NCBI RefSeq assembly: GCF_014698475.1
Contig: NZ_JACJTB010000007.1
Span: 1-64,000, forward strand
Source of the DNA: Nostoc spongiaeforme FACHB-130
GTDB taxonomy: Bacteria > Cyanobacteriota > Cyanobacteriia > Cyanobacteriales > Nostocaceae
Direction of reading: 5' to 3'
Length of the DNA stretch: 64,000 bases
Each line of letters opens with the position of its first letter. Position 1 is the first letter of the stretch. Shown here piece by piece: positions 44,115 through 53,329 of this stretch. The notes beneath the pieces were generated by a model that saw nothing but the letters and a program-made list of their open reading frames with translations, was not told the origin of the DNA and searched no databases. Both the position numbers and the translations under genes were made by a program.

Positions 44115-45140
44115 CTACATTCCTAAATATTTCTGCGAAAATTGAACACTTGTAACTTTTCTTACCGCAGAAATTACAAGACAGCATAAAGCTATCACTC
44201 CGCAAGAATTTATCAATAATTGTGCTATCCAAAAATTTTGAAAGCCAAACTTATTAGTTATTCTATTCATCAAATCAAGTACTGGTATATGAAATAAGTA
44301 GATACCAAAAGAAAATTCACCAATAATAATTAAAAATCTTGGCCAATTATCAGTTTTTTTTCGCGCTGCCAAGAATAATAATATTAATGAAAATGAAGAG
44401 AAAAAGGATGAAGCCTTAATTTGGGAGTCTGCAAAAGCTGTGAGATTGTAAACTCTCCAAAGGTAAAATGCCTCAAGTATAGCTAAAAATATAGAGCCTA
44501 TATAAATTAAAATAATTTTTTTGAAATTCTGATTTTTAATAGTTAGTTGACTTTGAGTTGCTAGAATGCCCAAATAGTAAAAACTAACCCATACAGTAAA
44601 AGGAAGCGCGTACCAAGGAAATCGAACATCATAATGAAGATACAAGCGAGAAAAATATAATCCAAGAAGCGATAAAGGAGACAGTGATAACCATAAAAAG
44701 TTCTTAACTATACTTTTTGTAGACGTAAGCATTAAAGGTGTCAACAAAATTAGCTGCACAAGAACGATTATAAAGTAATAAGGGACTAAAATCTGCCCTG
44801 TTATTACATCTATAATAATTTTGCTCCAATTCCATTGATAATTATGCTTATAAAATAAAATTATTAAAATACACCATGAAAAATAAGGGATCAGTATCCT
44901 GCTAAGTCTTTTCTGATAAAAATCTAAATAATCTGATAGTTTCGTAAACTCATAATTTGGTGTAAAATAACCAGAAATGAAGATAAATGCAGGAACGGCA
45001 AAATTAAGTAATTGTCTAAAAATCATGGATAAACCATAATTCAGATCAGTCTCATTATTAATACCAGATGCGTGAATTGCAACTACTGCGATAATCGCTA
45101 TTCCGCGCAAAGCTTGAAATGATAAATCTTTATTCTTCAT
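44115..45140 (-). CDS. Acyltransferase-3 family membrane protein
   Basis: The 341-residue membrane protein has about ten helices and the acyltransferase-3 signature at the N terminus (FQALRGIAIIAVVAIHASG, with catalytic-type His) and a C-terminal FSFGIYLFHIPVLDLMNR. Such enzymes acetylate or succinylate exported sugars, for example O-antigen or exopolysaccharide. The ATG at 45140 fits family starts; a longer frame starts at 45194. The gene is more AT-rich than its neighbours, which may point to transfer. Its end lies 74 bp from the rsmG stop. Confidence 0.88.
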   Translation of the reverse strand: MKNKDLSFQALRGIAIIAVVAIHASGINNETDLNYGLSMIFRQLLNFAVPAFIFISGYFTPNYEFTKLSDYLDFYQKRLSRILIPYFSWCILIILFYKHNYQWNWSKIIIDVITGQILVPYYFIIVLVQLILLTPLMLTSTKSIVKNFLWLSLSPLSLLGLYFSRLYLHYDVRFPWYALPFTVWVSFYYLGILATQSQLTIKNQNFKKIILIYIGSIFLAILEAFYLWRVYNLTAFADSQIKASSFFSSFSLILLFLAARKKTDNWPRFLIIIGEFSFGIYLFHIPVLDLMNRITNKFGFQNFWIAQLLINSCGVIALCCLVISAVRKVTSVQFSQKYLGM

Positions 45141-45636
45141 TTTTGTAAAAACTTTAGAGGCTGATTTTGAATGTACTAAAAAGGTGTATGGCAATACTGA
45201 AAACCCAATTCATTCAAAGAATTTAATATTTCTTCCATCTTCACATAGAAACAGATAAATTTGTACTTCACTAGACTAGGAAAGGTTATGAGAGGGTTCG
45301 TGCATTTTGGGAAATAATTGGTATGAGTGCGATCGCCTCTCAAAATTCAGCACTTTGAAGTTCTAAAAATTCACAATCATACAAATTTACTAATTTAACT
45401 CATAGTAATAATAAAGTCCTGGTTTTCAGTAGATTTCCAGAGATTCCAGTAATTACACGTAGGACGATCAGCAAATAAGTAGATATCTTGATGAAGTGGA
45501 AATGAGTATCATTAATTTTCACTAGAAATTCCCACATTTTAACCAATTTTTGAAGCATAGGACTGCGAAACATCTCTCAATCATCATTAAGCTTCAAAAG
45601 GTCATTCATTTCAATCAACAACACAGGGAAATAATT
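45141..45636. other. Divergent intergenic region before the LamG protein
   Basis: No gene was seen. A weak inverted repeat (GAGAGG 45290-45295 with CCTCTC 45336-45341) includes one HIP1 site. The region should hold the promoters of both flanking genes. Confidence 0.35.
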
Positions 45637-47841
45637 ATGCAAGCTGCTGAAAAACTGAGCAAAATTGTCAGCAATTCTGACGCATGGATTTTGAGTAGTG
45701 CAGAGTTTCAAGAATTAGCAACAGAACTAATCAAACAAGGTTTAGTAGCTCATTATCCATTTAACGGCAATGCAGATGATAGCAGTGGAAACGGACTTCA
45801 TGGATCTGTCTATGGTGCAACACTCACCAAGGATAGATTTGGGAATTCTAACAGTGCTTATCAATTTGATGGCATTGATGACTATATCGAAATTCCCCAC
45901 AATGATTTGCTCAACCTTACAGATAACTTTACTATTTCCCTCTGGATTAACCAACCAGAAGATAATTCATTAAAGGGTTACAGACTAATTGACAAAACGA
46001 CAGCAGGTGTCAACGATGGCTATAATTTTGATACCTACGATGGCAGTACTGGTAGAAGATTGCGTCTCACTGGCGGAAAACAAAATGTATCTGCTCACAC
46101 TGCTTATTCTCTCAACGAGTGGCATCACGTAGCTGTAGTTTTTTCTAAAGGTGTATCAACCTTTTATTTAGATGGTAATCTTGATGGTTCAGGACAACAT
46201 CATAGTGAGACAGTTAGTACTAATTCTTTAACTTTAAAAATTGGTGCAGCCCATAACTCTCATACCGAATTTTTCAAAGGTGTGATAGATGATGTGCGAA
46301 TTTATAATCGAGCATTATCTGAAGTAGATATTCAAGAACTTTATGAATTTCCAACTGCATTTAGACAGTGTGTTTTAGAATTTAATGGTCAAAATAACTA
46401 TGTATCTTTACCTGCTGTAAATATTGATTATTCTCAGGGCTTTAGTGTAGAAGCATGGGTACGCTACAACAGCTTTAAATATTGGTCAAGAATTATCGAT
46501 TTTGGCAATGGTGTAAACAGTAATAATATTGTTTTTGCCAATCCAGAAACCACTAATCAACTAGCGTTAGATGTCAAGACTAGCGCCGGAGAAAGACGAA
46601 TTACTAGCGCCGCAGTTCTAGAAACTGGCAAGTGGATGCACTTAGCTGCAACAATTGATCAGTCGGGATTGGCGAAACTTTACAAAAATGGTGAGTTAAT
46701 TCAAAGTGGACAGCTACAACTCCCAGCAAATATTAACCGGACACAAAACTACATTGGTAGAAGTAACTGGCCACAGGATGGTTACTTTGATGGTCAAATA
46801 TCAGAAGTGCGGGTTTGGAATATTGCTCGCAGCCAAGCAGAAATTCAACAGCATCTGCACAGCAGACTTGCAGGAAATGAGGACGGGTTAGTTGGCTACT
46901 GGCAGTTAAATGAATGTTCCGGTACTGTTGTAGCTGACAAGACTAGTCGTGCAAATAACGGTACAGTTAATGGTGCGATTTGGCAACAGCAAGAACTACT
47001 CATCAAACCTGCACCCGCAACTAACATCGAGCCTGAAAAAAATTCTACAAATGCAGCAGTAAATCTAGCAAACAATAGCAAAATCAGGCTGCAATCCTGG
47101 AAAGGTGATTATTTACATCGTCCAGACTCTCAACAAGGTGTCACCACTTGGGGTACAGGTGTCGGTAATGAGTGGCTGGTGAAGTCGGTAAGCGATCGCA
47201 TCATCAAACTAAAATCTTGGAAAGGTGATTACTTGCACCGTCCAGATTCAGAACAAGGTGTTACCACTGGGAGTACAGATGTTGGTAATGAATGGCTGGT
47301 GGAGTCGGTAAGCGATCGCACCATCAGGCTAAAATCTTGGAAAGGTGATTACTTACACCGTCCAGACTCTCAACAAGGTGTCACCACTTGGGGAACTGGT
47401 ATCGGTAATGAGTGGAAGCTGGAAGTTATTCCTGTTGAAGATAGTAAACCGACTGCGGAACAAGTCACTCCTGTTGCACCAGTCACACCGCCATCACCGC
47501 CAGAAACCAATAATCTTCCCGTGGTAGAACAAGTCAAACCTGTTCAACCAGTCACACCACCATCACCGCCAGAAACTAATCATCTTCCAGTGGCGGAACA
47601 AGTCACACCTGTTGAACCAGTCACACCACAACCAGAAACCAATAACCTTCCAGTGGCGGAACAAGTTGCACCTGTTAAACCAGTTACACCGCAACCAAAA
47701 CCAGACACAAATCATGTCAAAGCTAACAACAATCAGCCTCAGACCCCAACCAAGGCTAAATATGATAAAACCGACCTAATTGTTTATTTATTTCTGATTT
47801 TGCTGGTATTACTGATAGCTTGGCAGCTATTTAAGCAGTAA
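45637..47841 (+). CDS. Two LamG domains, beta-trefoil-like repeats and C-terminal membrane anchor
   Basis: The 734-residue protein has two LamG/concanavalin-type domains: about 35-240 (LVAHYPFNGNADDSSGNGLHG start) and 245-460 (LEFNGQNNYVSLP start). Three 40-residue repeats follow (about 481-602, SWKGDYLHRPDSQQGVTT core), which fit a beta-trefoil lectin-like fold. A Pro/Thr/Val-rich stalk (VTPPSPPETNNLP repeats) and a single C-terminal helix (LIVYLFLILLVLLIAWQLF) end the chain. There is no N-terminal signal, so it may be a tail-anchored protein facing the cytoplasm or use another route. ATG 45637 has AGGGAA 6 nt upstream. Sugar binding is inferred. Confidence 0.82.
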   Translation: MQAAEKLSKIVSNSDAWILSSAEFQELATELIKQGLVAHYPFNGNADDSSGNGLHGSVYGATLTKDRFGNSNSAYQFDGIDDYIEIPHNDLLNLTDNFTISLWINQPEDNSLKGYRLIDKTTAGVNDGYNFDTYDGSTGRRLRLTGGKQNVSAHTAYSLNEWHHVAVVFSKGVSTFYLDGNLDGSGQHHSETVSTNSLTLKIGAAHNSHTEFFKGVIDDVRIYNRALSEVDIQELYEFPTAFRQCVLEFNGQNNYVSLPAVNIDYSQGFSVEAWVRYNSFKYWSRIIDFGNGVNSNNIVFANPETTNQLALDVKTSAGERRITSAAVLETGKWMHLAATIDQSGLAKLYKNGELIQSGQLQLPANINRTQNYIGRSNWPQDGYFDGQISEVRVWNIARSQAEIQQHLHSRLAGNEDGLVGYWQLNECSGTVVADKTSRANNGTVNGAIWQQQELLIKPAPATNIEPEKNSTNAAVNLANNSKIRLQSWKGDYLHRPDSQQGVTTWGTGVGNEWLVKSVSDRIIKLKSWKGDYLHRPDSEQGVTTGSTDVGNEWLVESVSDRTIRLKSWKGDYLHRPDSQQGVTTWGTGIGNEWKLEVIPVEDSKPTAEQVTPVAPVTPPSPPETNNLPVVEQVKPVQPVTPPSPPETNHLPVAEQVTPVEPVTPQPETNNLPVAEQVAPVKPVTPQPKPDTNHVKANNNQPQTPTKAKYDKTDLIVYLFLILLVLLIAWQLFKQ
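47081..47430 (+). repeat. 120-bp in-gene tandem repeat, three copies
   Basis: The AAAGGTGATTA motif recurs at exact 120-bp steps (47101, 47221, 47341). It encodes the three 40-residue trefoil units of the LamG protein. The units are nearly identical at DNA level. Confidence 0.9.
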
Positions 47842-47874
47842 TTAAGCACAGAACTAAAATAGTTAAAGATAGAG

Positions 47875-47905
47875 AGCGATCGCATCATCACGGCGATCGC
47901 TTTTC
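47875..47905 (+). terminator. Terminator built from two HIP1 sites
   Basis: AGCGATCGC (47875-47883) pairs with GCGATCGCT (47893-47901), with a 9-nt loop, then TTTC-TTTT-type T-rich sequence. It follows the LamG gene by 34 bp. Confidence 0.75.
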
Positions 47906-48076
47906 ATTTTATCTCTATCACCTGTCACCTATCACCTGCTATATATGATGAGGTATGGCGATCGTACATCTGCTTTTTTCCCATCTCATCGCTAAAAAAA
48001 GCCCCCATTGTGGCACTCTGAGAGACAGGATTGTTTAGTCTGAATATTTTAGCTACAAAAATTTACTGAATGAGTT

Positions 48077-49303
48077 ATGCAAACTCTGCCTACACCTACA
48101 AGCTCAAACACCACATCTAGTCAACCCACCTTTGATACTACAATCAAACGGCGTAAAACTCGGCCAGTCAAAGTAGGCAATGTCACCATCGGCGGCGGAC
48201 ACCCTGTCGTGGTGCAGTCAATGATTAACGAAGACACTCTTGATATTGATGGTTCTGTCGCCGCAATTCGTCGCTTGCACGAAGTCGGCTGCGAAATCGT
48301 TCGTGTCACAGTGCCTAGCCTCGCTCACGCTGTAGCATTGGCAGAAATTAAGCAAAAAATCATTACAACTTACCAAGATGTACCTATCGTGGCTGATGTA
48401 CATCACAATGGTATGAAAATTGCTTTAGAAGTTGCCAAACACATCGAGAAAGTACGGATTAACCCAGGCTTGTATGTGTTTGAAAAACCAAACGCCAACC
48501 GTACCGAATATACCCAATCTGAATTTGAGGAAATTGGTGATAAAATCCGTGAAACTCTAGAACCTCTGGTAGTTTCCTTGCGCGACCAAGGCAAAGCGAT
48601 GCGAATTGGGGTAAATCATGGTTCCCTAGCAGAAAGAATGCTATTTACCTATGGTGACACCCCAGAAGGAATGGTGGAATCGGCTTTAGAATTTATTCGC
48701 ATTTGTGAATCATTAGATTTCCGCAACTTAGTGGTTTCGATGAAAGCCTCTCGCGTTCCTGTTATGGTAGCCGCCTATCGTCTGTTAGCCAAGAGGATGG
48801 ACGAATTAGGGATGGACTATCCTTTACATTTAGGTGTAACAGAAGCAGGTGATGGTGAATACGGCAGAATCAAATCCACCGCCGGTATTGCCACCTTACT
48901 AGCAGATGGCATTGGTGACACTATCCGCGTCTCCCTCACAGAAGCACCAGAAAACGAAATTCCTGTATGCTACAGCATCTTGCAAGCATTGGGATTGCGG
49001 AAAACAATGGTGGAATATGTCGCCTGTCCTTCCTGTGGACGCACCTTATTTAACTTAGAAGAAGTGCTACATAAAGTCCGGGAAGCCACCAAACACTTAA
49101 CTGGGTTAGACATAGCTGTGATGGGTTGTATTGTCAACGGCCCTGGCGAAATGGCAGATGCTGACTATGGCTATGTAGGCAAAACTCCTGGTTACATTTC
49201 TTTATATCGCGGGCGAGAGGAAATTAAAAAAGTTCCAGAAGACCAAGGTGTAGAAGAGTTAATCAATTTGATTAAAGCCGATGGGCGTTGGGTAGATCCA
49301 TAA
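48077..49303 (+). CDS. ispG: 4-hydroxy-3-methylbut-2-enyl diphosphate synthase (ferredoxin)
   Basis: The 408-residue enzyme converts MEcPP to HMBPP in the MEP isoprenoid pathway, which feeds carotenoids, phytol and quinones. The TIM barrel starts at [19 protein letters not shown] (32-50). The [4Fe-4S] ligands lie in [15 protein letters not shown] (two Cys) and [18 protein letters not shown] (third Cys and Glu). Cyanobacterial IspG takes electrons from ferredoxin. It is a single gene with no other MEP gene near. Confidence 0.96.
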   Translation: MQTLPTPTSSNTTSSQPTFDTTIKRRKTRPVKVGNVTIGGGHPVVVQSMINEDTLDIDGSVAAIRRLHEVGCEIVRVTVPSLAHAVALAEIKQKIITTYQDVPIVADVHHNGMKIALEVAKHIEKVRINPGLYVFEKPNANRTEYTQSEFEEIGDKIRETLEPLVVSLRDQGKAMRIGVNHGSLAERMLFTYGDTPEGMVESALEFIRICESLDFRNLVVSMKASRVPVMVAAYRLLAKRMDELGMDYPLHLGVTEAGDGEYGRIKSTAGIATLLADGIGDTIRVSLTEAPENEIPVCYSILQALGLRKTMVEYVACPSCGRTLFNLEEVLHKVREATKHLTGLDIAVMGCIVNGPGEMADADYGYVGKTPGYISLYRGREEIKKVPEDQGVEELINLIKADGRWVDP

Positions 49304-49641
49304 GAAGTGTGAAATGTAAAGTGTGAAGTATGAAGTTATGTAAAAATGCTTGGGGCTGCTTTTCTGTAAGAAGTGACTGTTGTTAGGTACGCAAGAGCAT
49401 CACTACAAGGAATAATTGAAGCTCAATTTCATACTACCCTTCTCCGAAAGGGAGACGCTACGCGAACGGGAAGCCGCGCAAAGCGCGTCTACATCCTTCA
49501 TACTTCAAACTTTCAACTTCCCAACTTCGCCGGATTGTCAAGTATTTTCATGAAATTAGAAATACATACCCGGTCTTTGCAGAATACCTGTGTTAGATTG
49601 GGCATACTGACTATTATTTTCCCTCTGACACAGCTGTCATT
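49304..49641. other. Intergenic region with a palindromic repeat
   Basis: A G/C-rich repeat (about 49446-49492, GGGAGACGCTACGCGAACGG then AAGCCGCGCAAAGCGCGTCT) lies within sequence that otherwise looks like promoter DNA. Its right half resembles family 1. The 91-codon frame across it is not taken as a gene. Confidence 0.55.
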
Positions 49642-50928
49642 ATGGTGATTACAAAAAGTAGGCTTGTTTTGGGTGCTACGGCAGTAACACTCTCCACAAT
49701 TGCTGTTACTAGCTTGGGCATTCACTCGCGTGGTCAGGCTTTATTTAAAGCAAGTCCCAAGGAAACAGTAGATGAAGTTTGGCAAATTGTTAACCGCCAA
49801 TACGTAGATGGCACTTTTAACCAAGTAGATTGGCAGGCTGTTCGTAAGGAGTACCTGAACAAGTCCTACAGTAATCAGCAAGAAGCCTATAAATCTATCC
49901 GGGAAATGCTGAAGAAGCTTGGTGATCCTTACACCCGGTTTATGGACCCGGAAGAGTTCAAAAATATGCAGGTTGATACCTCTGGAGAACTCACAGGTAT
50001 CGGTATTACTATCAGTCAGGATGAAAAAACCAAGCAATTGGTTGTGATTGCGCCTATTGAAGATACACCAGCATTTAAGGCGGGAATCTTAGCCAAAGAT
50101 ATCATCCTCAAAATTAATGATAAAAGCACTAAGGGTATGGATACAAACCAAGCTGTATCCTTAATCCGTGGCGAACCAAATACTAAAGTTACACTTACAA
50201 TTCAGCGTAATGGTGCTATCAAGCAGTTCAACATCACACGCGCCAGGATTGAAATTCATCCAGTACGTTATTCGCAAAAAAAATCACCAGCAGGGAATAT
50301 CGGTTACATCCGCCTGAACCAATTCAGTGCTAATGCTGGTAAAGAAATGCAAAACGCCATCAAAGATTTAGAGTCTAAGAAAGTTGCTGGCTATGTTCTC
50401 GATTTGCGTGGCAACCCTGGTGGCTTGTTATTCTCTAGTGTCGAAATTGCCCGGATGTGGCTAGATAAAGGTACAATTGTTTCTACCATTGACCGCCAAG
50501 GCGAGCAAGAGAGAGAAGTTGCCAATGGTCGCGCCCTCACCAATAAACCATTAGTAGTTTTGGTAGATAAAGGTTCTGCTAGTGCTAGTGAAATTTTATC
50601 GGGAGCTTTAAAGGACAATAAGCGGGCTGTTTTGGTAGGTACTCAAACCTTTGGTAAAGGATTGGTACAGTCTGTGCGTCCTTTAGATGATGGCTCAGGA
50701 TTAGCGGTGACAATTGCTAAATATCACACTCCTAGCGGTAAAGATATTAATAAGCACGGGATTGACCCCGATGTGAAGGTAGATTTGAGCGATGCTCAAC
50801 GGCAAGATTTATGGCTGCATGAGCGTGACAAACTAGCCACTATGGCTGATCCACAATATGCTAAAGGCGTGGAAATTTTAGGTAAGCAGATTGCGGCCAA
50901 AGGTATCACTAGCGCGGAGAAAAATTAA
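49642..50928 (+). CDS. C-terminal processing protease, S41 family
   Basis: The 428-residue protein has an N-terminal signal or anchor helix (about 7-27), a PDZ domain (about 110-200, ELTGIGITISQDE) and an S41 core with the catalytic dyad S314 (in GSASASEI) and K339 (in TFGKGLVQ), spaced 25 residues as in D1 protease. It is of the CtpA/CtpB/CtpC type in cyanobacteria, where CtpA trims the D1 C terminus; the exact paralogue cannot be told. It is probably thylakoid-lumen or periplasmic. Confidence 0.93.
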   Translation: MVITKSRLVLGATAVTLSTIAVTSLGIHSRGQALFKASPKETVDEVWQIVNRQYVDGTFNQVDWQAVRKEYLNKSYSNQQEAYKSIREMLKKLGDPYTRFMDPEEFKNMQVDTSGELTGIGITISQDEKTKQLVVIAPIEDTPAFKAGILAKDIILKINDKSTKGMDTNQAVSLIRGEPNTKVTLTIQRNGAIKQFNITRARIEIHPVRYSQKKSPAGNIGYIRLNQFSANAGKEMQNAIKDLESKKVAGYVLDLRGNPGGLLFSSVEIARMWLDKGTIVSTIDRQGEQEREVANGRALTNKPLVVLVDKGSASASEILSGALKDNKRAVLVGTQTFGKGLVQSVRPLDDGSGLAVTIAKYHTPSGKDINKHGIDPDVKVDLSDAQRQDLWLHERDKLATMADPQYAKGVEILGKQIAAKGITSAEKN

Positions 50929-50936
50929 GGTTTTAG

Positions 50937-51122
50937 TTAGATGGGTTGGCATTTACCAGCCCTGATTAATCCAATCCGCCGCGCGATCGCTTCTTCTTGG
51001 GAAGCAAATGTCCCCCATTTTTCAATAATCTCTGGATCATCGTCTCTAATTAAGTTGCTGGGGACGATTTCGCAATTTTGGGCTTTGCGCTTGACAATAT
51101 ACCAAAGTTGTGTATTTTCCAT
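50937..51122 (-). CDS. Small conserved cyanobacterial protein, 61 residues
   Basis: The frame encodes QLWYIVKRKAQNCEIVPSN, a DDDPEIIEKWG acidic segment and a GLIRAGKCQPI end. I recall similar short proteins in many Nostoc genomes, sometimes labelled as transposase-like without evidence. No catalytic DDE triad is present, so that label should not be trusted. It lies tail-to-tail with the S41 protease gene and two bases before the Uma2 gene stop on the same strand, so it is probably in an operon with it. Confidence 0.65.
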   Translation of the reverse strand: MENTQLWYIVKRKAQNCEIVPSNLIRDDDPEIIEKWGTFASQEEAIARRIGLIRAGKCQPI

Positions 51123-51124
51123 TG

Positions 51125-51676
51125 TTAGTTATTAATAATTTTTTCTACTGCAACATTAATATTAGGAAATGCCAATGGCTGAATTGTACCAGCCGTTAAT
51201 GTTTGTTTTGAGGTATATTCTCCATTGAGAATTTCTCGAAAAATGACGATATTTTGTTTTTTTAAATTCACAACCCAATATTCTAAAATACCTGCTTGGG
51301 CGTAGATTTTAGTTTTGATCTCTAAATCTTTTTCTAAACTAGAGTTAGCATACTCAATCAACCAAAAAATATTTTCTGGATATGGATGATGGTGTTTATA
51401 TTGCCGCCCCAAACGTTGGACAATGGCAATATCTGGTTCTGGTTCAGAGTTGTTAGGTAAGGTAATTGGTTTAGCTTCACGAATTGAGGCTCGTTCACCC
51501 AGTAACTTTGCTAGATATTCACCCGCTTCATCACTAGAATAAGCATGAGGTTCGCTTTCTGGTGATATTTCGATAATTTCTCCTTGCAAAAGTTCAACTT
51601 GGCGATCGCTTAAAATGCCAGCCTCAATCATGCGATGATATTCGTCAATCGTCCATTTAGCCACAATCACACTCAT
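51125..51676 (-). CDS. Uma2 family (DUF820) putative endonuclease
   Basis: The 183-residue protein has the Uma2 fold with the PD-(D/E)XK-like residues E and D in SEPEPDIAIV (D about 87), E in FWLIEYANSS and K in EIKTKIYAQAG. The start at 51676 is preceded by GGAGGA; a TTG at 51700 would add eight residues. It directly precedes the 61-residue protein on the same strand. Active-site residues look intact. Confidence 0.88.
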   Translation of the reverse strand: MSVIVAKWTIDEYHRMIEAGILSDRQVELLQGEIIEISPESEPHAYSSDEAGEYLAKLLGERASIREAKPITLPNNSEPEPDIAIVQRLGRQYKHHHPYPENIFWLIEYANSSLEKDLEIKTKIYAQAGILEYWVVNLKKQNIVIFREILNGEYTSKQTLTAGTIQPLAFPNINVAVEKIINN

Positions 51677-51834
51677 GACGATTGATTCCTCCCATGTCAA
51701 TCATGATGTTATCTTAGCAAGAGGGTGAGAAGTAAAAAGTAAAAAGTAAAAAGATAATCCCCATAAATAAATTTAGGGGATTTAATCAGGACGTATTATT
51801 TCTCGATGCTCCCCATCTCGAAATAAAATAACTC

Positions 51835-52467
51835 ATGAATACCGTAGTTACATCAGAAAAAATTCATCTCCCTGCTGGTGCTGTCCTCAAACTTTTAGGA
51901 AACTGGCAAGACTACCAAAGAATGGTATCAGTTTTAGGCGATCGCTCCATCCCTCGGATTAAATATCGACCAGGGGAGATTTTATTGATGGCACCATTAC
52001 CAGAACATGGAAGAGATACAAGCTTACTGGCGTTGGTTGCAATAACTATACTTGACTATTTAAACCGTAAGTATGAGTCGTTTACACCCATCACCATGAG
52101 TTTGCCAGAGGTTAGCGGTATTGAGTCTGATTTTTGCTTTTATATTGAAAATTGGCCATCAGCAGTCGGTAAAAGCCGGATTGATTGGCAAAATGATCTG
52201 CCGCCAGATTTAGCCATTGAAATAGATGTTACTAGTTATACCGATATTAATGATTATTTAGTATATAAAGTGCCGGAAGTCTGGCTGCTGAGAAATAAAC
52301 AGTTGTTAATTTATAGGTTACAAGGGGAAGATTATACACTGAGTGAAAGCAGTTATTTTCCTAACATTCCAGAAATTGTACAGCAATGTTTCCGAATTGC
52401 GCGGGAAGACACGACAAGCGAAGCAATTAGATGGTTGCGGAACTTTCTTGTATCCACACAAAAATGA
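51835..52467 (+). CDS. Uma2 family (DUF820) putative endonuclease
   Basis: The 210-residue Uma2 protein begins with a HLPAGAVLKLLGNWQDYQRM helix. The core has E in GIESDFCFYIEN, D and E in PPDLAIEIDVTS and a YKVPEVWLLRN strand. It is divergent from the other Uma2 gene, and the two are not close copies. It is followed after 38 bp by the LivF-type gene, but nothing ties their roles. Confidence 0.85.
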   Translation: MNTVVTSEKIHLPAGAVLKLLGNWQDYQRMVSVLGDRSIPRIKYRPGEILLMAPLPEHGRDTSLLALVAITILDYLNRKYESFTPITMSLPEVSGIESDFCFYIENWPSAVGKSRIDWQNDLPPDLAIEIDVTSYTDINDYLVYKVPEVWLLRNKQLLIYRLQGEDYTLSESSYFPNIPEIVQQCFRIAREDTTSEAIRWLRNFLVSTQK

Positions 52468-52505
52468 TTCACAAAGGTAGATAATTTTTTATAGATACTT
52501 TTGAG

Positions 52506-53264
52506 ATGCAACCACCGATGAACGCCGATGAACGCCGATATGAAAATACAGAAGATTTTAAGATTTTGGATGTTCAAAATTTGGATGTAAACTATGGCGG
52601 GATTCAAGCACTGAAAAAGATTAATTTAACTATTAATAAAGGTGAGGTCGTTACTTTAATTGGTGCGAATGGTGCTGGTAAAACTACTACACTCAGAGCT
52701 ATATCCAAAATAGTTAATCCTGTGCGTGGCGAAATTATTTATAGTGGACGCAATATTACCCGCCGTCAACCTCATGAAGTTGTGAAATTGGGGATTGCCC
52801 ATTGTCCAGAGGGGCGGAGAGTTTTGGCGAAGCAAACTGTTTTTGATAATTTATTATTAGGTGCTTATATCCGTTCTAATCAAGCAGAAATTAAAGCTGA
52901 TATTCAACGTCAATTTGAGTTATTTCCGCGATTGTTACAACGCCGCAATCAGTTAGCCGGAACTCTCAGTGGTGGTGAACAACAAATGTTGGCGATCGCA
53001 AGGGCTTTAATGAGTAGACCACAATTGTTATTGTTAGATGAGCCAAGCTTGGGTTTAGCACCAGCAATTGTCAAAGAAATCTTCGCAATTATTGAAAATT
53101 TAAGGGCGACAGGTGTAACTATTTTATTAGTTGAGCAGAACGCAAATTTAGCCTTACAAATTGCTGACCGGGGATATGTACTCGAAGCTGGTTCTATCAC
53201 TTTAACAGGTGCAGCATCAGAATTAATTAGTGATGAGCGGGTGAAAAAAGCTTATTTGGGATAA
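52506..53264 (+). CDS. Branched-chain/neutral amino acid ABC transporter ATPase (LivF/NatE type)
   Basis: The 252-residue ATPase has Walker A GANGAGKTT (about 54-62), the LivF hallmark CPEGRRVLAKQTV, signature LSGGEQQ, Walker B LLLLDEP with SLGLAPAIV, and LVEQNA. This matches LivF, or NatE of the Anabaena N-I neutral amino acid transporter. No permease or binding-protein gene is adjacent. The first 16 codons lie in a tandem GATGAACGCC repeat, so the true start may be further in, at or near MNADERR or the ILDVQNL segment. Confidence 0.9.
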   Translation: MQPPMNADERRYENTEDFKILDVQNLDVNYGGIQALKKINLTINKGEVVTLIGANGAGKTTTLRAISKIVNPVRGEIIYSGRNITRRQPHEVVKLGIAHCPEGRRVLAKQTVFDNLLLGAYIRSNQAEIKADIQRQFELFPRLLQRRNQLAGTLSGGEQQMLAIARALMSRPQLLLLDEPSLGLAPAIVKEIFAIIENLRATGVTILLVEQNANLALQIADRGYVLEAGSITLTGAASELISDERVKKAYLG

Positions 53265-53329
53265 TAATTAATTTTTGATGATGATAGGTCAGTACCGAGG
53301 AATTAGAGATAGGTTGATGCCGAATTATT

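Noticed and set aside
44115-45194. Genomic island around the AT-rich acyltransferase gene
   Set aside because: Only one gene is affected, with no integrase, tRNA or repeats at its borders.
49373-49648. 91-codon frame before the S41 protease
   Set aside because: It crosses a palindromic repeat and overlaps the well-supported protease start in another frame.
50937-51122. Transposase label for the 61-residue protein
   Set aside because: There is no DDE triad, no inverted repeats and far too short; kept as a small protein of unknown function.
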